Part shown: positions 1 through 5,705 of the stretch, piece after piece | Layout: each line of letters starts with the position of its first letter | Position numbering within the stretch: position 1 is the stretch's first letter | Assembly (NCBI GenBank): GCA_021740025.1 | Contig: JAIPAN010000088.1 | Span: 1-5,757 of the forward strand | Length of the DNA: 5,757 nt | Reading direction: 5' to 3' | From: Sphingobacteriaceae bacterium | GTDB lineage: Bacteria > Bacteroidota > Bacteroidia > Sphingobacteriales > Sphingobacteriaceae | Translations under genes and position numbers: made by a program | Notes under the pieces: model-generated | Seen by the model: the letters and a program-made list of their open reading frames with translations, nothing else | Told to the model about the DNA's origin: nothing | Databases searched by the model: none

Positions 1-1639
1 CTTCGAACGTAGAGTAATAATATGGTGTTTGTGCCGGGAATTCCGCAGCACACGTATCTACCATTTTATACACCCGTTTAATACCCAATTCACGGCGGCG
101 ATTGTATACTTCATCTTCCGTTACGTTGCCCAACAGCCAAGCCAATTGCGCATCCGAATAACCCCGTTGTTTTAGGGTGATGAAAAAGTCTTTAGAGATC
201 GTTTCTAACGTAAAGTTTTTTAATTCTTGTTCTAGCGTAACCAATTCCTGAATTTGTACCAAGAACCACTTATCTATATGGGTGATTTTCCGAATAGATT
301 CCATCGGAACACCTAAACTAAAGGCATCTTTTACATGGAATAAACGATCCCAGCTTGGGTGCTCCAAGCTGTGCATAATTTCTTCAAGATTGCGACTTTG
401 GCGACCATCGGCACCTAAGCCTAAACGGTTGGTTTCTAAACTCTGGCAGGCTTTCTGCAAGGCTTCAATAAAACTACGGCCAATACCCATTACTTCACCT
501 ACCGATTTCATTTGTAAGCCCAACTGAGTATTTGCTCCTTTAAATTTATCGAAGTTCCAGCGTGGAATTTTTACAATCACGTAATCTAGTGTGGGTTCAA
601 AATAGGCGGAAGTAGTTTTTGTAATTTGATTTTCAATTTCATCTAAATTATAACCAATGGCCAATTTAGCGGCAATTTTAGCAATCGGATATCCGGTTGC
701 TTTAGAGGCTAAAGCCGATGAACGAGAAACCCGTGGGTTAATTTCAATGGCAATAATTTCGTCGTTAGCCGGGTTTACCGAAAACTGCACGTTACAGCCA
801 CCAGCAAAATTGCCAATTGCCCGCATCATTTTAATGGCTTGGTTACGCATGTCTTGGTAACAACGATCGCTCAGCGTCATGGCCGGAGCCACCGTAATCG
901 AATCACCAGTATGAATGCCCATCGGATCGAAATTCTCGATGGAGCAAATAATAATCACATTGTCTTTATTATCGCGAAGCAATTCGAGCTCATATTCTTT
1001 CCAGCCTAACACGGCTTGCTCTACCAATACCTCGTGGGTGGGCGATGCTTGCAAGCCACGGCTTAAAGCTGCATCAAAATCTTCTTTTTTATGTACAAAA
1101 CCTGCGCCTTTGCCACCCAATGTATAACTTGGGCGTATAACCAGCGGGAACCCAATATCTTGTGCGGCTTCTTTTCCTTCTAAAAAGGAATTGGCAATTT
1201 TCGATTTTGCAACTCCTACGCCAATTTCCACCATCAGTTTACGAAACTCTTCCCTATTTTCGGTTTTTTCTATGGCTGCAACATCTACCCCAATTACTTT
1301 AACTCCGTATTTTTTCCAAAGTCCCTGCTCGTCTGCCTCAATACAAAGATTTAGGGCCGTTTGGCCGCCCATGGTAGGCAATACGGCATCTATTTTTTGT
1401 TCCGTTAAAATCTGTTCAAGACTTTCGCAAGTTAGCGGCAATAAATACACATGGTCGGCAATTACCTTGTCGGTCATAATGGTTGCCGGGTTTGAGTTGA
1501 TGATGGATACGCTGATACCTTCTTCTTTTAAAGAAAGTGCGGCTTGCGAACCAGAATAATCAAACTCACAGGCTTGACCGATGATGATGGGTCCAGAACC
1601 GATGATCAGGACAGATTTAATGGAGGTATCTTTAGGCAT
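1..1639 (-). CDS. carB: Carbamoyl-phosphate synthase large subunit, N-terminal half (partial)
   Basis: This subunit makes carbamoyl phosphate from bicarbonate, ATP and ammonia supplied by the CarA glutaminase, feeding pyrimidine and arginine synthesis in the cytosol. The frame from ATG at 1639 stays open for 546 codons and runs off the left edge, so the C-terminal half is missing only because of the window. Seen: N-terminal nucleotide-fold motif IIGSGPIIIGQACEFDYSG (residues 12-30), MGGQTALN (90-97), and the first ATP-grasp domain at about 128-400 with R129, R169 (RPSYTLGG), GWKEYELE (212-219), Q285, E299 and N301 of IEINPRVSRSSALASKATG. The numbering of R129, R169, Q285, E299 and N301 matches the E. 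coli enzyme's ATP and metal ligands. The oligomerisation domain follows and the window ends in TPYYYSTFE, just before the second synthetase half. The glycine loop reads GGKGAG rather than the more usual GG(S/T)GGG. No Shine-Dalgarno is obvious; the start fits the usual MPKDTSI N-terminus of Bacteroidota. Confidence 0.97.
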   Translation of the reverse strand, partial: MPKDTSIKSVLIIGSGPIIIGQACEFDYSGSQAALSLKEEGISVSIINSNPATIMTDKVIADHVYLLPLTCESLEQILTEQKIDAVLPTMGGQTALNLCIEADEQGLWKKYGVKVIGVDVAAIEKTENREEFRKLMVEIGVGVAKSKIANSFLEGKEAAQDIGFPLVIRPSYTLGGKGAGFVHKKEDFDAALSRGLQASPTHEVLVEQAVLGWKEYELELLRDNKDNVIIICSIENFDPMGIHTGDSITVAPAMTLSDRCYQDMRNQAIKMMRAIGNFAGGCNVQFSVNPANDEIIAIEINPRVSRSSALASKATGYPIAKIAAKLAIGYNLDEIENQITKTTSAYFEPTLDYVIVKIPRWNFDKFKGANTQLGLQMKSVGEVMGIGRSFIEALQKACQSLETNRLGLGADGRQSRNLEEIMHSLEHPSWDRLFHVKDAFSLGVPMESIRKITHIDKWFLVQIQELVTLEQELKNFTLETISKDFFITLKQRGYSDAQLAWLLGNVTEDEVYNRRRELGIKRVYKMVDTCAAEFPAQTPYYYSTFE

Positions 1640-1710
1640 AGGGCTATTAAAATGTGGGATTTTCCTATGCGTTTTATGCGAAAATCCCGACTTATGTGTC
1701 GGGGCATAAA
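1636..1710 (-). promoter_or_regulatory. Structured carB leader with alternative hairpins (candidate cis-regulator)
   Basis: Four pairings are visible, described on the carB RNA strand. Hairpin A pairs CCCGAC (1703-1698) with GUCGGG (1691-1686) over a 6-nt loop and is followed by AUUUUC, a weak terminator-like form. Hairpin B pairs GGGAUUUUC (1688-1680) with GAAAAUCCC (1664-1656), 9 bp. A and B share bases 1686-1688, so they compete. Pairing C joins GCAUAGG (1670-1664) in the loop of B to CCUAUGC (1642-1636), which contains the carB AUG; B plus C would form an H-type pseudoknot over the start. Pairing D joins UUUAUGC (1710-1704) to GCAUAAA (1679-1673) around A. The pairings are exact in the sequence; a regulatory role (attenuation or start-codon masking) is inference. 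Confidence 0.4.
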
Positions 1711-1714
1711 GATA
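1707..1714 (-). promoter_or_regulatory. Candidate -7 box of the carB promoter
   Basis: On the minus strand the sequence reads TATCTTTA, one mismatch (final G to A) from the Bacteroidota -7 consensus TAnnTTTG. It would start transcription near 1700, giving a carB leader of about 60 nt that begins with the hairpins. No TTG -33 element is seen at the expected distance, so the call is weak. Confidence 0.25.
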
Positions 1715-1859
1715 TGAAATTGGACTTAATTTGTAGGCTAAAAAACAAAAAAAATGTAGTGTGTAAAACAAATTCAATTCTTATTACGTTATAGCCTTAT
1801 GTAATGAGGTAGTTGGTTTCTGATGCCAAGTACAATAGTTAGTTACAATTTGGTTGGTC

Positions 1860-1893
1860 AAAAATCCCCTTGGTGAAAATCGAGGGGATTTTT
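1860..1893. terminator. Bidirectional intrinsic-terminator-like hairpin
   Basis: An 11-bp perfect stem, AAAAATCCCCT (1860-1870) with AGGGGATTTTT (1883-1893), encloses a 12-nt loop (1871-1882). Each strand gives a GC core followed by five T residues, the usual form of a bidirectional Rho-independent terminator. Its place is odd: the flanking genes diverge, so no annotated transcript runs into it from either side. It may insulate the two divergent promoters, end an unannotated small transcript, or act as an attenuator of a long leader. Confidence 0.65.
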
Positions 1894-1917
1894 AGTAGAA
1901 ATTGGCCGAGTTCTTCT

Positions 1918-1925
1918 TAAGTTTG
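1918..1925 (+). promoter_or_regulatory. Candidate -7 box upstream of pnuC
   Basis: TAAGTTTG matches TAnnTTTG exactly on the plus strand and lies just beyond the 1860-1893 hairpin, in the right direction for pnuC. It would leave a leader of roughly 100 nt. The nearest upstream TTG (1902-1904) is only 13 bp away, shorter than the usual spacing of about 19 bp, so the -33 element is poor. A weaker TACTTTAT at 2027-2034 sits too close to the GTG start to be preferred. Confidence 0.3.
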
Positions 1926-2035
1926 AAAATCTTACATGTAAAATCAATGGTATTGTAGCGAAATTTTTTAATTGGTTTTATGGTACATTAAATGCGCTTA
2001 AAGGGCAAGAAAAAAATGTAAGAAAATACTTTATC

Positions 2036-2635
2036 GTGATTGAAACACTAAAAACCTGGCTGCAAGAGCAGTCGCTCTTAGAAATAGTTGGGGTAATTAC
2101 AGGTATTTTATGCGTGTATTTAGCCGCCAAAAACAACATTTGGAATTGGCCCATTGCCATTGTAAGTGTGGGCATTTATATTGTTATTTTTTTAGAAGCA
2201 AAACTCTATGCCGATACAGGCCTGCAGGTATATTTCTTAGCCATGAACATATATGGCTGGTGGTTTTGGAGTAGGAAACCCACCGATGCACCCAAGGTAC
2301 CTGTAAAGCGCATTAGCAAAATAGAAATTCTGCTTTCTTTACTTGGTATAGCTGTATTTACTGCACTTATTGGCTTCTTTCTGTACCATAAAACCGATGC
2401 TGCTTTCCCCTTTGTTGACAGTTTTTGCACCGCCTGTAGCTTGGTAGCACAAATTTTCTTGGCCCGAAAAGTAGTAGAAAACTGGCTTATTTGGATTTTT
2501 GTAGACATGATTTACGTGGGTGTTTACCTAGCCAAAGGCTTGCACCTTACCGCAGGCATGTATGCTTTATACATCTACATTGCGCTCATGGGTTATTTAG
2601 CTTGGCGGAAAGAGTTTAACCAACAAAAAGCATGA
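2036..2635 (+). CDS. pnuC: Nicotinamide riboside transporter, PnuC family
   Basis: This inner-membrane protein imports nicotinamide riboside by facilitated diffusion; uptake is driven by phosphorylation inside the cell. The 199 residues are of normal PnuC length. About seven membrane segments can be read (roughly 15-31, 37-54, 62-79, 97-117, 128-143, 149-166 and 172-190). Family signatures are N34/W36 and NWP (37-39), Q64 with NIYGWWFW (71-78), and Q139 through NW (149-150), W153 and D157. The start is GTG at 2036: the upstream frame has no better start, and the residues after it match the usual short amphipathic N-terminus. The stop overlaps the next ATG in an ATGA junction, showing one operon with a kinase that would trap the imported riboside. 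Some Bacteroidota homologues (PnuT) carry thiamine instead; the NadR-type neighbour and the absence of a TPP riboswitch favour nicotinamide riboside. Confidence 0.9.
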   Translation: MIETLKTWLQEQSLLEIVGVITGILCVYLAAKNNIWNWPIAIVSVGIYIVIFLEAKLYADTGLQVYFLAMNIYGWWFWSRKPTDAPKVPVKRISKIEILLSLLGIAVFTALIGFFLYHKTDAAFPFVDSFCTACSLVAQIFLARKVVENWLIWIFVDMIYVGVYLAKGLHLTAGMYALYIYIALMGYLAWRKEFNQQKA

Positions 2636-3159
2636 GAGAGGGTATAAAAAAAATAGCCGTTGTTGGGCCCGAATCTACTGGAAAATCGAGTATTTCTGCT
2701 CTATTAGCTGCACACTACCATACCGTATGGGTGCCCGAGTATGCCCGCGAATACTGCGAAAAATTGACAGCACCCTGCACCTGGCAAGATGAAATTAACA
2801 TGTTCCATGGACAGTTATCCTTAGAAAAAGAACTACTGCCCAAAGCCAACAAACTCTTAATTTGCGATACTACCTTTATTACCGTAAAAATTTGGAGTGA
2901 TGCTTTTTTCGGGCAATCGCCACAAGAAGTGCTAGATGAGTTGCCCAAACACACGTACGATTTCTACTTGCTTATGGATGTAGACTTAGCTTGGGAGGAA
3001 GACCCCCTACGAGATTTTCCGAACCAACGAGAGCATTTTATGCAAGTATGGCACCAAGAGTTGAAAGCTATTAAGGCCAATTACCAAGTAATTTCGGGGC
3101 AAGGGGACGTACGCTTTCAGCGGGCAGTGCAGGCAATTGATAGCTTTTTAGCCGTATAA
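2632..3159 (+). CDS. nadR: Stand-alone NadR-type ribosylnicotinamide kinase
   Basis: It is predicted to phosphorylate nicotinamide riboside with ATP to give NMN in the cytosol, trapping the substrate brought in by PnuC. The 175 residues correspond to the C-terminal kinase domain of E. coli NadR. Seen in order: Walker A GPESTGKS (12-19), VPEYAREY (34-41, matching the WEYGREF region of NadR), ICDTTFIT (77-84, with D79 at the Walker-B-like position), and the lid/substrate segment WEEDPLRD (121-128), followed by basic residues and a C-terminal helix. There is no N-terminal DNA-binding domain and no NMN adenylyltransferase domain, so NAD synthesis needs a separate adenylyltransferase and the protein should not act as the NadR repressor. 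The ATG at 2632 overlaps the pnuC stop by 4 bp, implying translational coupling. It could be classed only as an AAA_28 ATPase, but the context supports the kinase call. Confidence 0.85.
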   Translation: MREGIKKIAVVGPESTGKSSISALLAAHYHTVWVPEYAREYCEKLTAPCTWQDEINMFHGQLSLEKELLPKANKLLICDTTFITVKIWSDAFFGQSPQEVLDELPKHTYDFYLLMDVDLAWEEDPLRDFPNQREHFMQVWHQELKAIKANYQVISGQGDVRFQRAVQAIDSFLAV

Positions 3160-3163
3160 ATTG

Positions 3164-3171
3164 TACTTTCG
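3164..3171 (+). promoter_or_regulatory. Candidate -7 box of the TerC-family gene
   Basis: TACTTTCG, one mismatch from TAnnTTTG, lies in the 16-bp gap after the kinase stop and ends 4 nt before the TerC ATG. This is the same box-to-start spacing as at rlmI. A TTG occurs at 3137-3139 with a 24-bp gap, somewhat long. If active, it would make a leaderless mRNA, independent of the pnuC operon. Confidence 0.35.
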
Positions 3172-3175
3172 TTTT

Positions 3176-3961
3176 ATGGAATTTTTAAGCAACCCCGAAA
3201 TTTGGATTTCACTTGTTACTCTAAGCGTATTAGAAATGGTTTTAGGCATCGATAATATTATTTTCATCTCCATTTTGGCCGGAAAATTACCGGAAAACCA
3301 ACAACAAAAAGCCCGTCAGCTGGGTTTAGCCCTTGCTATGATAACCCGGGTATTGCTATTACTTTCCTTAAGTTGGATGATGACCCTCACCACGCCCCTT
3401 TTCAACATGGCTAATTTAATCGGCCTAACTGAAGGCGAATGGGTAGAAAAATTAGCCATTTCGGGTCGCGATTTAATTTTATTGATTGGTGGTTTGTTCT
3501 TAATTTATAAAAGCACCAGTGAAATACACGAAAAATTGGAAGGTGCAGAAAGCAGTGCAGGGACTAAAAAGAAACTTTCTTTCTCAGCAACCATCGTACA
3601 AATTCTCTTATTAGATATTGTATTCTCTCTCGATTCGGTGATTACCGCTGTGGGCATGGCCAGCCACGTAGAAGTAATGATTGCCGCTGTAATTATTGCC
3701 GTAATCGTAATGATGCTAGCCGCTGGAGGCATTAGTAACTTTGTAAACAAGCATCCAACGGTTAAAATGTTGGCACTATCATTTTTATTGCTCATTGGTG
3801 TGTCGCTATTAGCCGAAGCCTTTGAACAACACATACCAAAAGGATACGTGTACTTTGCTATGGCCTTCTCGGTTTTGGTAGAAATGCTCAACTTGCGGGT
3901 AAAAAGCAAAACGAAACCGGTGCAATTACACAACACCCCCGAGGCACCTAAAGAAGATTAA
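3176..3961 (+). CDS. TerC-family integral membrane protein (probable metal-ion transporter)
   Basis: TerC proteins are inner-membrane proteins; characterised members such as E. coli Alx and the B. subtilis TerC homologues export manganese or help metallate secreted enzymes. The 261 residues are typical of the short form with no CBS domains. Family marks are LEMVLGIDN (19-27), SGRDLILLIGG (96-106), LLDIVFSLDS (145-154) and E214 within LLAEAFEQHIPKGY; the acidic residues in the first and fourth helices are the likely metal site. About seven membrane segments can be read near 8-30, 49-71, 98-112, 138-158, 165-183, 198-216 and 224-240, with a charged loop at 113-135 and a hydrophilic tail after 241. 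ATG at 3176 is chosen over TTG at 3161 because the family N-terminus starts there and the TTG would precede the candidate promoter box. Its stop overlaps the rlmI stop. The substrate is not shown by the sequence. Confidence 0.9.
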   Translation: MEFLSNPEIWISLVTLSVLEMVLGIDNIIFISILAGKLPENQQQKARQLGLALAMITRVLLLLSLSWMMTLTTPLFNMANLIGLTEGEWVEKLAISGRDLILLIGGLFLIYKSTSEIHEKLEGAESSAGTKKKLSFSATIVQILLLDIVFSLDSVITAVGMASHVEVMIAAVIIAVIVMMLAAGGISNFVNKHPTVKMLALSFLLLIGVSLLAEAFEQHIPKGYVYFAMAFSVLVEMLNLRVKSKTKPVQLHNTPEAPKED

Positions 3962-5145
3962 AATACTCTACACAGCAGGCCCTTTAAATATTCTCCCTCA
4001 GGAAAAGAAGAGCGTATGGGGTGATCTTCGGGTTGGCAAAACTGATCGATAAACTGCACCTCTTTGCCGGCATCTAAAGCGGCCCAAGCCAAAATCTGCT
4101 TAAAGGTATCTATATCTACGGCTCCCGAGCAAGAAAAAGTAGCCAATAAGCCGCCTTTGTTTAATAGACCCATGGCCAAGCGATTTAAATCTTTATACGC
4201 TCTCGAAGCCTTGGTTAAAGCCGAACGTGAGGGTGCATATTTGGGTGGATCGAGCACAATAAGATCGAATGTATCACCACTCTCTAAAAAAATACGAAGC
4301 TGTTTATTTACATCAGACTGGATGCACGTTTGTTGCGACGCTTTAAAGCCATTTAGTTTGATATTCTTTTTCAAGGTATCAATTGCCAAAGCCGAACTAT
4401 CTACACTAACCACCTTTTTAGCACCGGCAGCCAAGGCGTTTAAGGTAAAACCGCCCGAATACGAAAAGCAATCCAATATCACTTTCCCTTTGCTGTGAGC
4501 AGCCACCTTTTTACGGTTATCTCGTTGGTCGCAGTAAAAGCCCGATTTTTGCCCATCGGCAATATTTACTTGGTAGTGAATGCCGTTTTCAACCACCTCA
4601 ATAAATTCTGGTGGCGCCACACCTGCTAAAATACCTGCCGAAGGGTCTAAACCTTCGTGCGCACGGGCATGGGCATCGCTCCGGTCAAAAATGCCTTTCG
4701 GTTTTAACAATTTTTGCAATTCATCTAGCCAAATAGCTTTGGCTTTTTCCATACCCGAGGTTAGTATTTGTACCGATAAAAAATCGGCATATTTATCTAC
4801 TATTAAACCTGGCAAGTAATCGGCCTCACTAAAAATCAATCTACAGGTATTCGTTTCAGCAGTAGCCAAAAGCTGCGTACGAGCGCTCACTGCTTGCTGT
4901 ATGCGGCTACGCCACCAGGTTTCATCAATCACCTGCTCGGCATCCCAAGCCAATACCCGTACCGCCACTCTCGATTGTGCATTGTAAAAACCAGTAGCCA
5001 AAAAATCACCTTTGGCGTCTAATACGGTTACCAAATCGCCATTATTGGGCTTACCCGTTATTTTTTCAATAGCCCCCGAAAAAATCCAGGGGTGTAATTT
5101 CCTTACGGCCTTTTCTTTTCCTTTACGTAAATAGATGCTGTGCAT
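3958..5145 (-). CDS. rlmI: 23S rRNA (cytosine-C5) methyltransferase, RlmI/YccW family
   Basis: It is predicted to methylate C1962 of 23S rRNA using S-adenosylmethionine, a modification made on naked rRNA during ribosome assembly. The 395 residues fit the family length. Domains in order: an N-terminal PUA RNA-binding domain (about 2-70, with HPWIFSGAI at 18-26), a central linker domain (about 75-185, with DYLPGLIVDKY at 109-119), and a Rossmann methyltransferase domain from about 187. Catalytic-domain motifs are DGQKSGFYCDQRDNR (197-211), motif I LDCFSYSGGF (224-233), the acidic ribose contact D249, motif IV LDPPKY (298-303), the catalytic-cysteine motif SCSG (338-341), and DHPI with FPEGEYLKGL near the end. 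The ATG at 5145 lies 4 nt after a perfect -7 box, so the mRNA is probably leaderless. Nothing looks truncated or frameshifted. Confidence 0.94.
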   Translation of the reverse strand: MHSIYLRKGKEKAVRKLHPWIFSGAIEKITGKPNNGDLVTVLDAKGDFLATGFYNAQSRVAVRVLAWDAEQVIDETWWRSRIQQAVSARTQLLATAETNTCRLIFSEADYLPGLIVDKYADFLSVQILTSGMEKAKAIWLDELQKLLKPKGIFDRSDAHARAHEGLDPSAGILAGVAPPEFIEVVENGIHYQVNIADGQKSGFYCDQRDNRKKVAAHSKGKVILDCFSYSGGFTLNALAAGAKKVVSVDSSALAIDTLKKNIKLNGFKASQQTCIQSDVNKQLRIFLESGDTFDLIVLDPPKYAPSRSALTKASRAYKDLNRLAMGLLNKGGLLATFSCSGAVDIDTFKQILAWAALDAGKEVQFIDQFCQPEDHPIRSSFPEGEYLKGLLCRVF

Positions 5146-5149
5146 GGCA

Positions 5150-5157
5150 CAAATCTA
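5150..5157 (-). promoter_or_regulatory. -7 promoter box of rlmI
   Basis: On the minus strand TAGATTTG matches TAnnTTTG exactly and is separated from the rlmI ATG by only 4 nt (TGCC). Transcription starts a few bases after this box in Bacteroidota, so initiation would fall at or next to the A of the ATG. No TTG -33 element is present at standard spacing. Confidence 0.55.
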
Positions 5158-5181
5158 GTCAAAGATTTCCTTTTCATTTTC

Positions 5182-5189
5182 TACCTTTG
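5182..5189 (+). promoter_or_regulatory. -7 promoter box of tadA
   Basis: TACCTTTG matches TAnnTTTG exactly and lies 7 nt before the tadA ATG at 5197. It predicts a transcription start at or within a few bases of the start codon. The -33 position lacks TTG. This box also argues against the longer frame beginning at 5140, whose first codons would lie upstream of the promoter. Confidence 0.55.
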
Positions 5190-5196
5190 GCATACC

Positions 5197-5673
5197 ATGA
5201 ACTATGTGAATTTTGGCGACGAGCCAAGCTTAGCGCCCGATGAGTATTTTATGAACGAAGCTTTAAAAGAAGCTCATAAAGCCCTCGAACTCGATGAGGT
5301 GCCTATAGGTGCGGTTATTGTGTGTAAAGGCCGTATTATTGGCCGCGGGCACAACCTTAGCGAACGCTTAAACGATGTAACAGCCCATGCCGAAATGCAA
5401 GCATTTACCGCCGCCGCTAATTATTTGGGCGGAAAATATTTAACCGATTGCACCTTGTATGTAACCCTAGAACCCTGCGTAATGTGTGCCGGGGCTTCCT
5501 ACTGGACACAAATTAGCCGCCTAGTATTTGGCGCCTACGATACACAACGGGGTTTTACTCGAATTAATCAAACCCTCACTCATCCTAAAACCGAATTCAT
5601 TGGCGGTATAAAAGCCGAGGAATGCGGAGAACTGGTGAAAGCATTCTTCAAGTCAAAACGGAGTAAAACTTAA
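5197..5673 (+). CDS. tadA: tRNA-specific adenosine-34 deaminase
   Basis: It converts A34 to inosine in the anticodon of tRNA-Arg(ACG), allowing one tRNA to read several CGN codons; the gene is normally essential. The 158 residues are of normal TadA length, with a CDA-fold zinc deaminase core: VPIGAV (35-40), GHN (51-53), the zinc ligand and catalytic pair HAE (H64, E66) after NDVTA, and the second zinc motif PCVMC (C94, C97) following YVTLE. The segment FGAYDTQRG (111-119) and a basic C-terminal helix (FFKSKRSK) fit tRNA binding. The start is ATG at 5197, not the in-frame ATG at 5140, which would add 19 non-homologous residues, overlap rlmI and precede the promoter box. A later ATG at residue 19 would remove the first part of the N-terminal extension and cannot be excluded. 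It could be confused with guanine or cytosine deaminases, but HAEMQA and overall similarity favour TadA. Confidence 0.93.
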   Translation: MNYVNFGDEPSLAPDEYFMNEALKEAHKALELDEVPIGAVIVCKGRIIGRGHNLSERLNDVTAHAEMQAFTAAANYLGGKYLTDCTLYVTLEPCVMCAGASYWTQISRLVFGAYDTQRGFTRINQTLTHPKTEFIGGIKAEECGELVKAFFKSKRSKT

Positions 5674-5705
5674 GTAAATAGAGACTAAAAACCTTACAAG
5701 CAACG

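Larger units (their letters stand above)
1640..2035. other. Divergent intergenic region between carB and pnuC
   Basis: This is a 396-bp AT-rich spacer without a credible coding sequence. The only open stretches are a lysine/asparagine-rich 26-codon frame (1714-1794, plus) and a 17-codon frame (1823-1876, plus) that runs into a hairpin; neither resembles a known peptide. It does hold structured DNA: overlapping hairpins at 1636-1710 beside carB, a strong hairpin at 1860-1893, and candidate promoter boxes at 1707-1714 (minus) and 1918-1925 (plus). I see no tRNA, no TPP-riboswitch CUGAGA core and no recognisable NAD-responsive riboswitch. An undescribed small RNA or a decayed gene could lie between the two hairpin clusters, but nothing in the sequence proves it. 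Confidence 0.8.

Noticed and set aside
282..1559. Four plus-strand open frames (282-527, 657-860, 915-1127, 1191-1559)
   Set aside because: All lie antisense to the continuous carB frame, which has full-length family homology; their translations resemble no protein I recognise.
1714..1794. 26-codon plus-strand small open frame in the spacer
   Set aside because: It is lysine- and asparagine-rich, as expected from random A-rich DNA, and has no promoter or ribosome-binding support.
1823..1876. 17-codon plus-strand open frame running into the terminator hairpin
   Set aside because: It is too short, has no run of regulatory codons as in amino-acid attenuator leader peptides, and has no matching downstream gene.
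1640..2035. TPP riboswitch or tRNA in the carB-pnuC spacer
   Set aside because: I looked for the TPP CUGAGA core and for a cloverleaf with the TTCGA loop and found neither.
1978..2508. Minus-strand open frames at 1978-2175 and 2206-2508
   Set aside because: They are antisense to pnuC, whose membrane segments and motifs are clear.
2715..2954. Minus-strand open frame
   Set aside because: It is antisense to the NadR-type kinase and has no recognisable motif.
3161..3175. TTG start for the TerC gene, five codons upstream
   Set aside because: The added residues are not family-like, and the codons overlap the candidate -7 box; the ATG at 3176 is the better start.
3505..3936. 143-codon minus-strand open frame
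   Set aside because: It is antisense to the TerC gene; its hydrophobic look mirrors the complement of membrane-segment codons.
4064..4819. Plus-strand open frames at 4064-4498 and 4580-4819
   Set aside because: They are antisense to rlmI, which carries all expected methyltransferase motifs.
5140..5196. N-terminal extension of tadA starting at ATG 5140
   Set aside because: It would overlap rlmI, add 19 residues with no family match, and begin upstream of the tadA -7 box.
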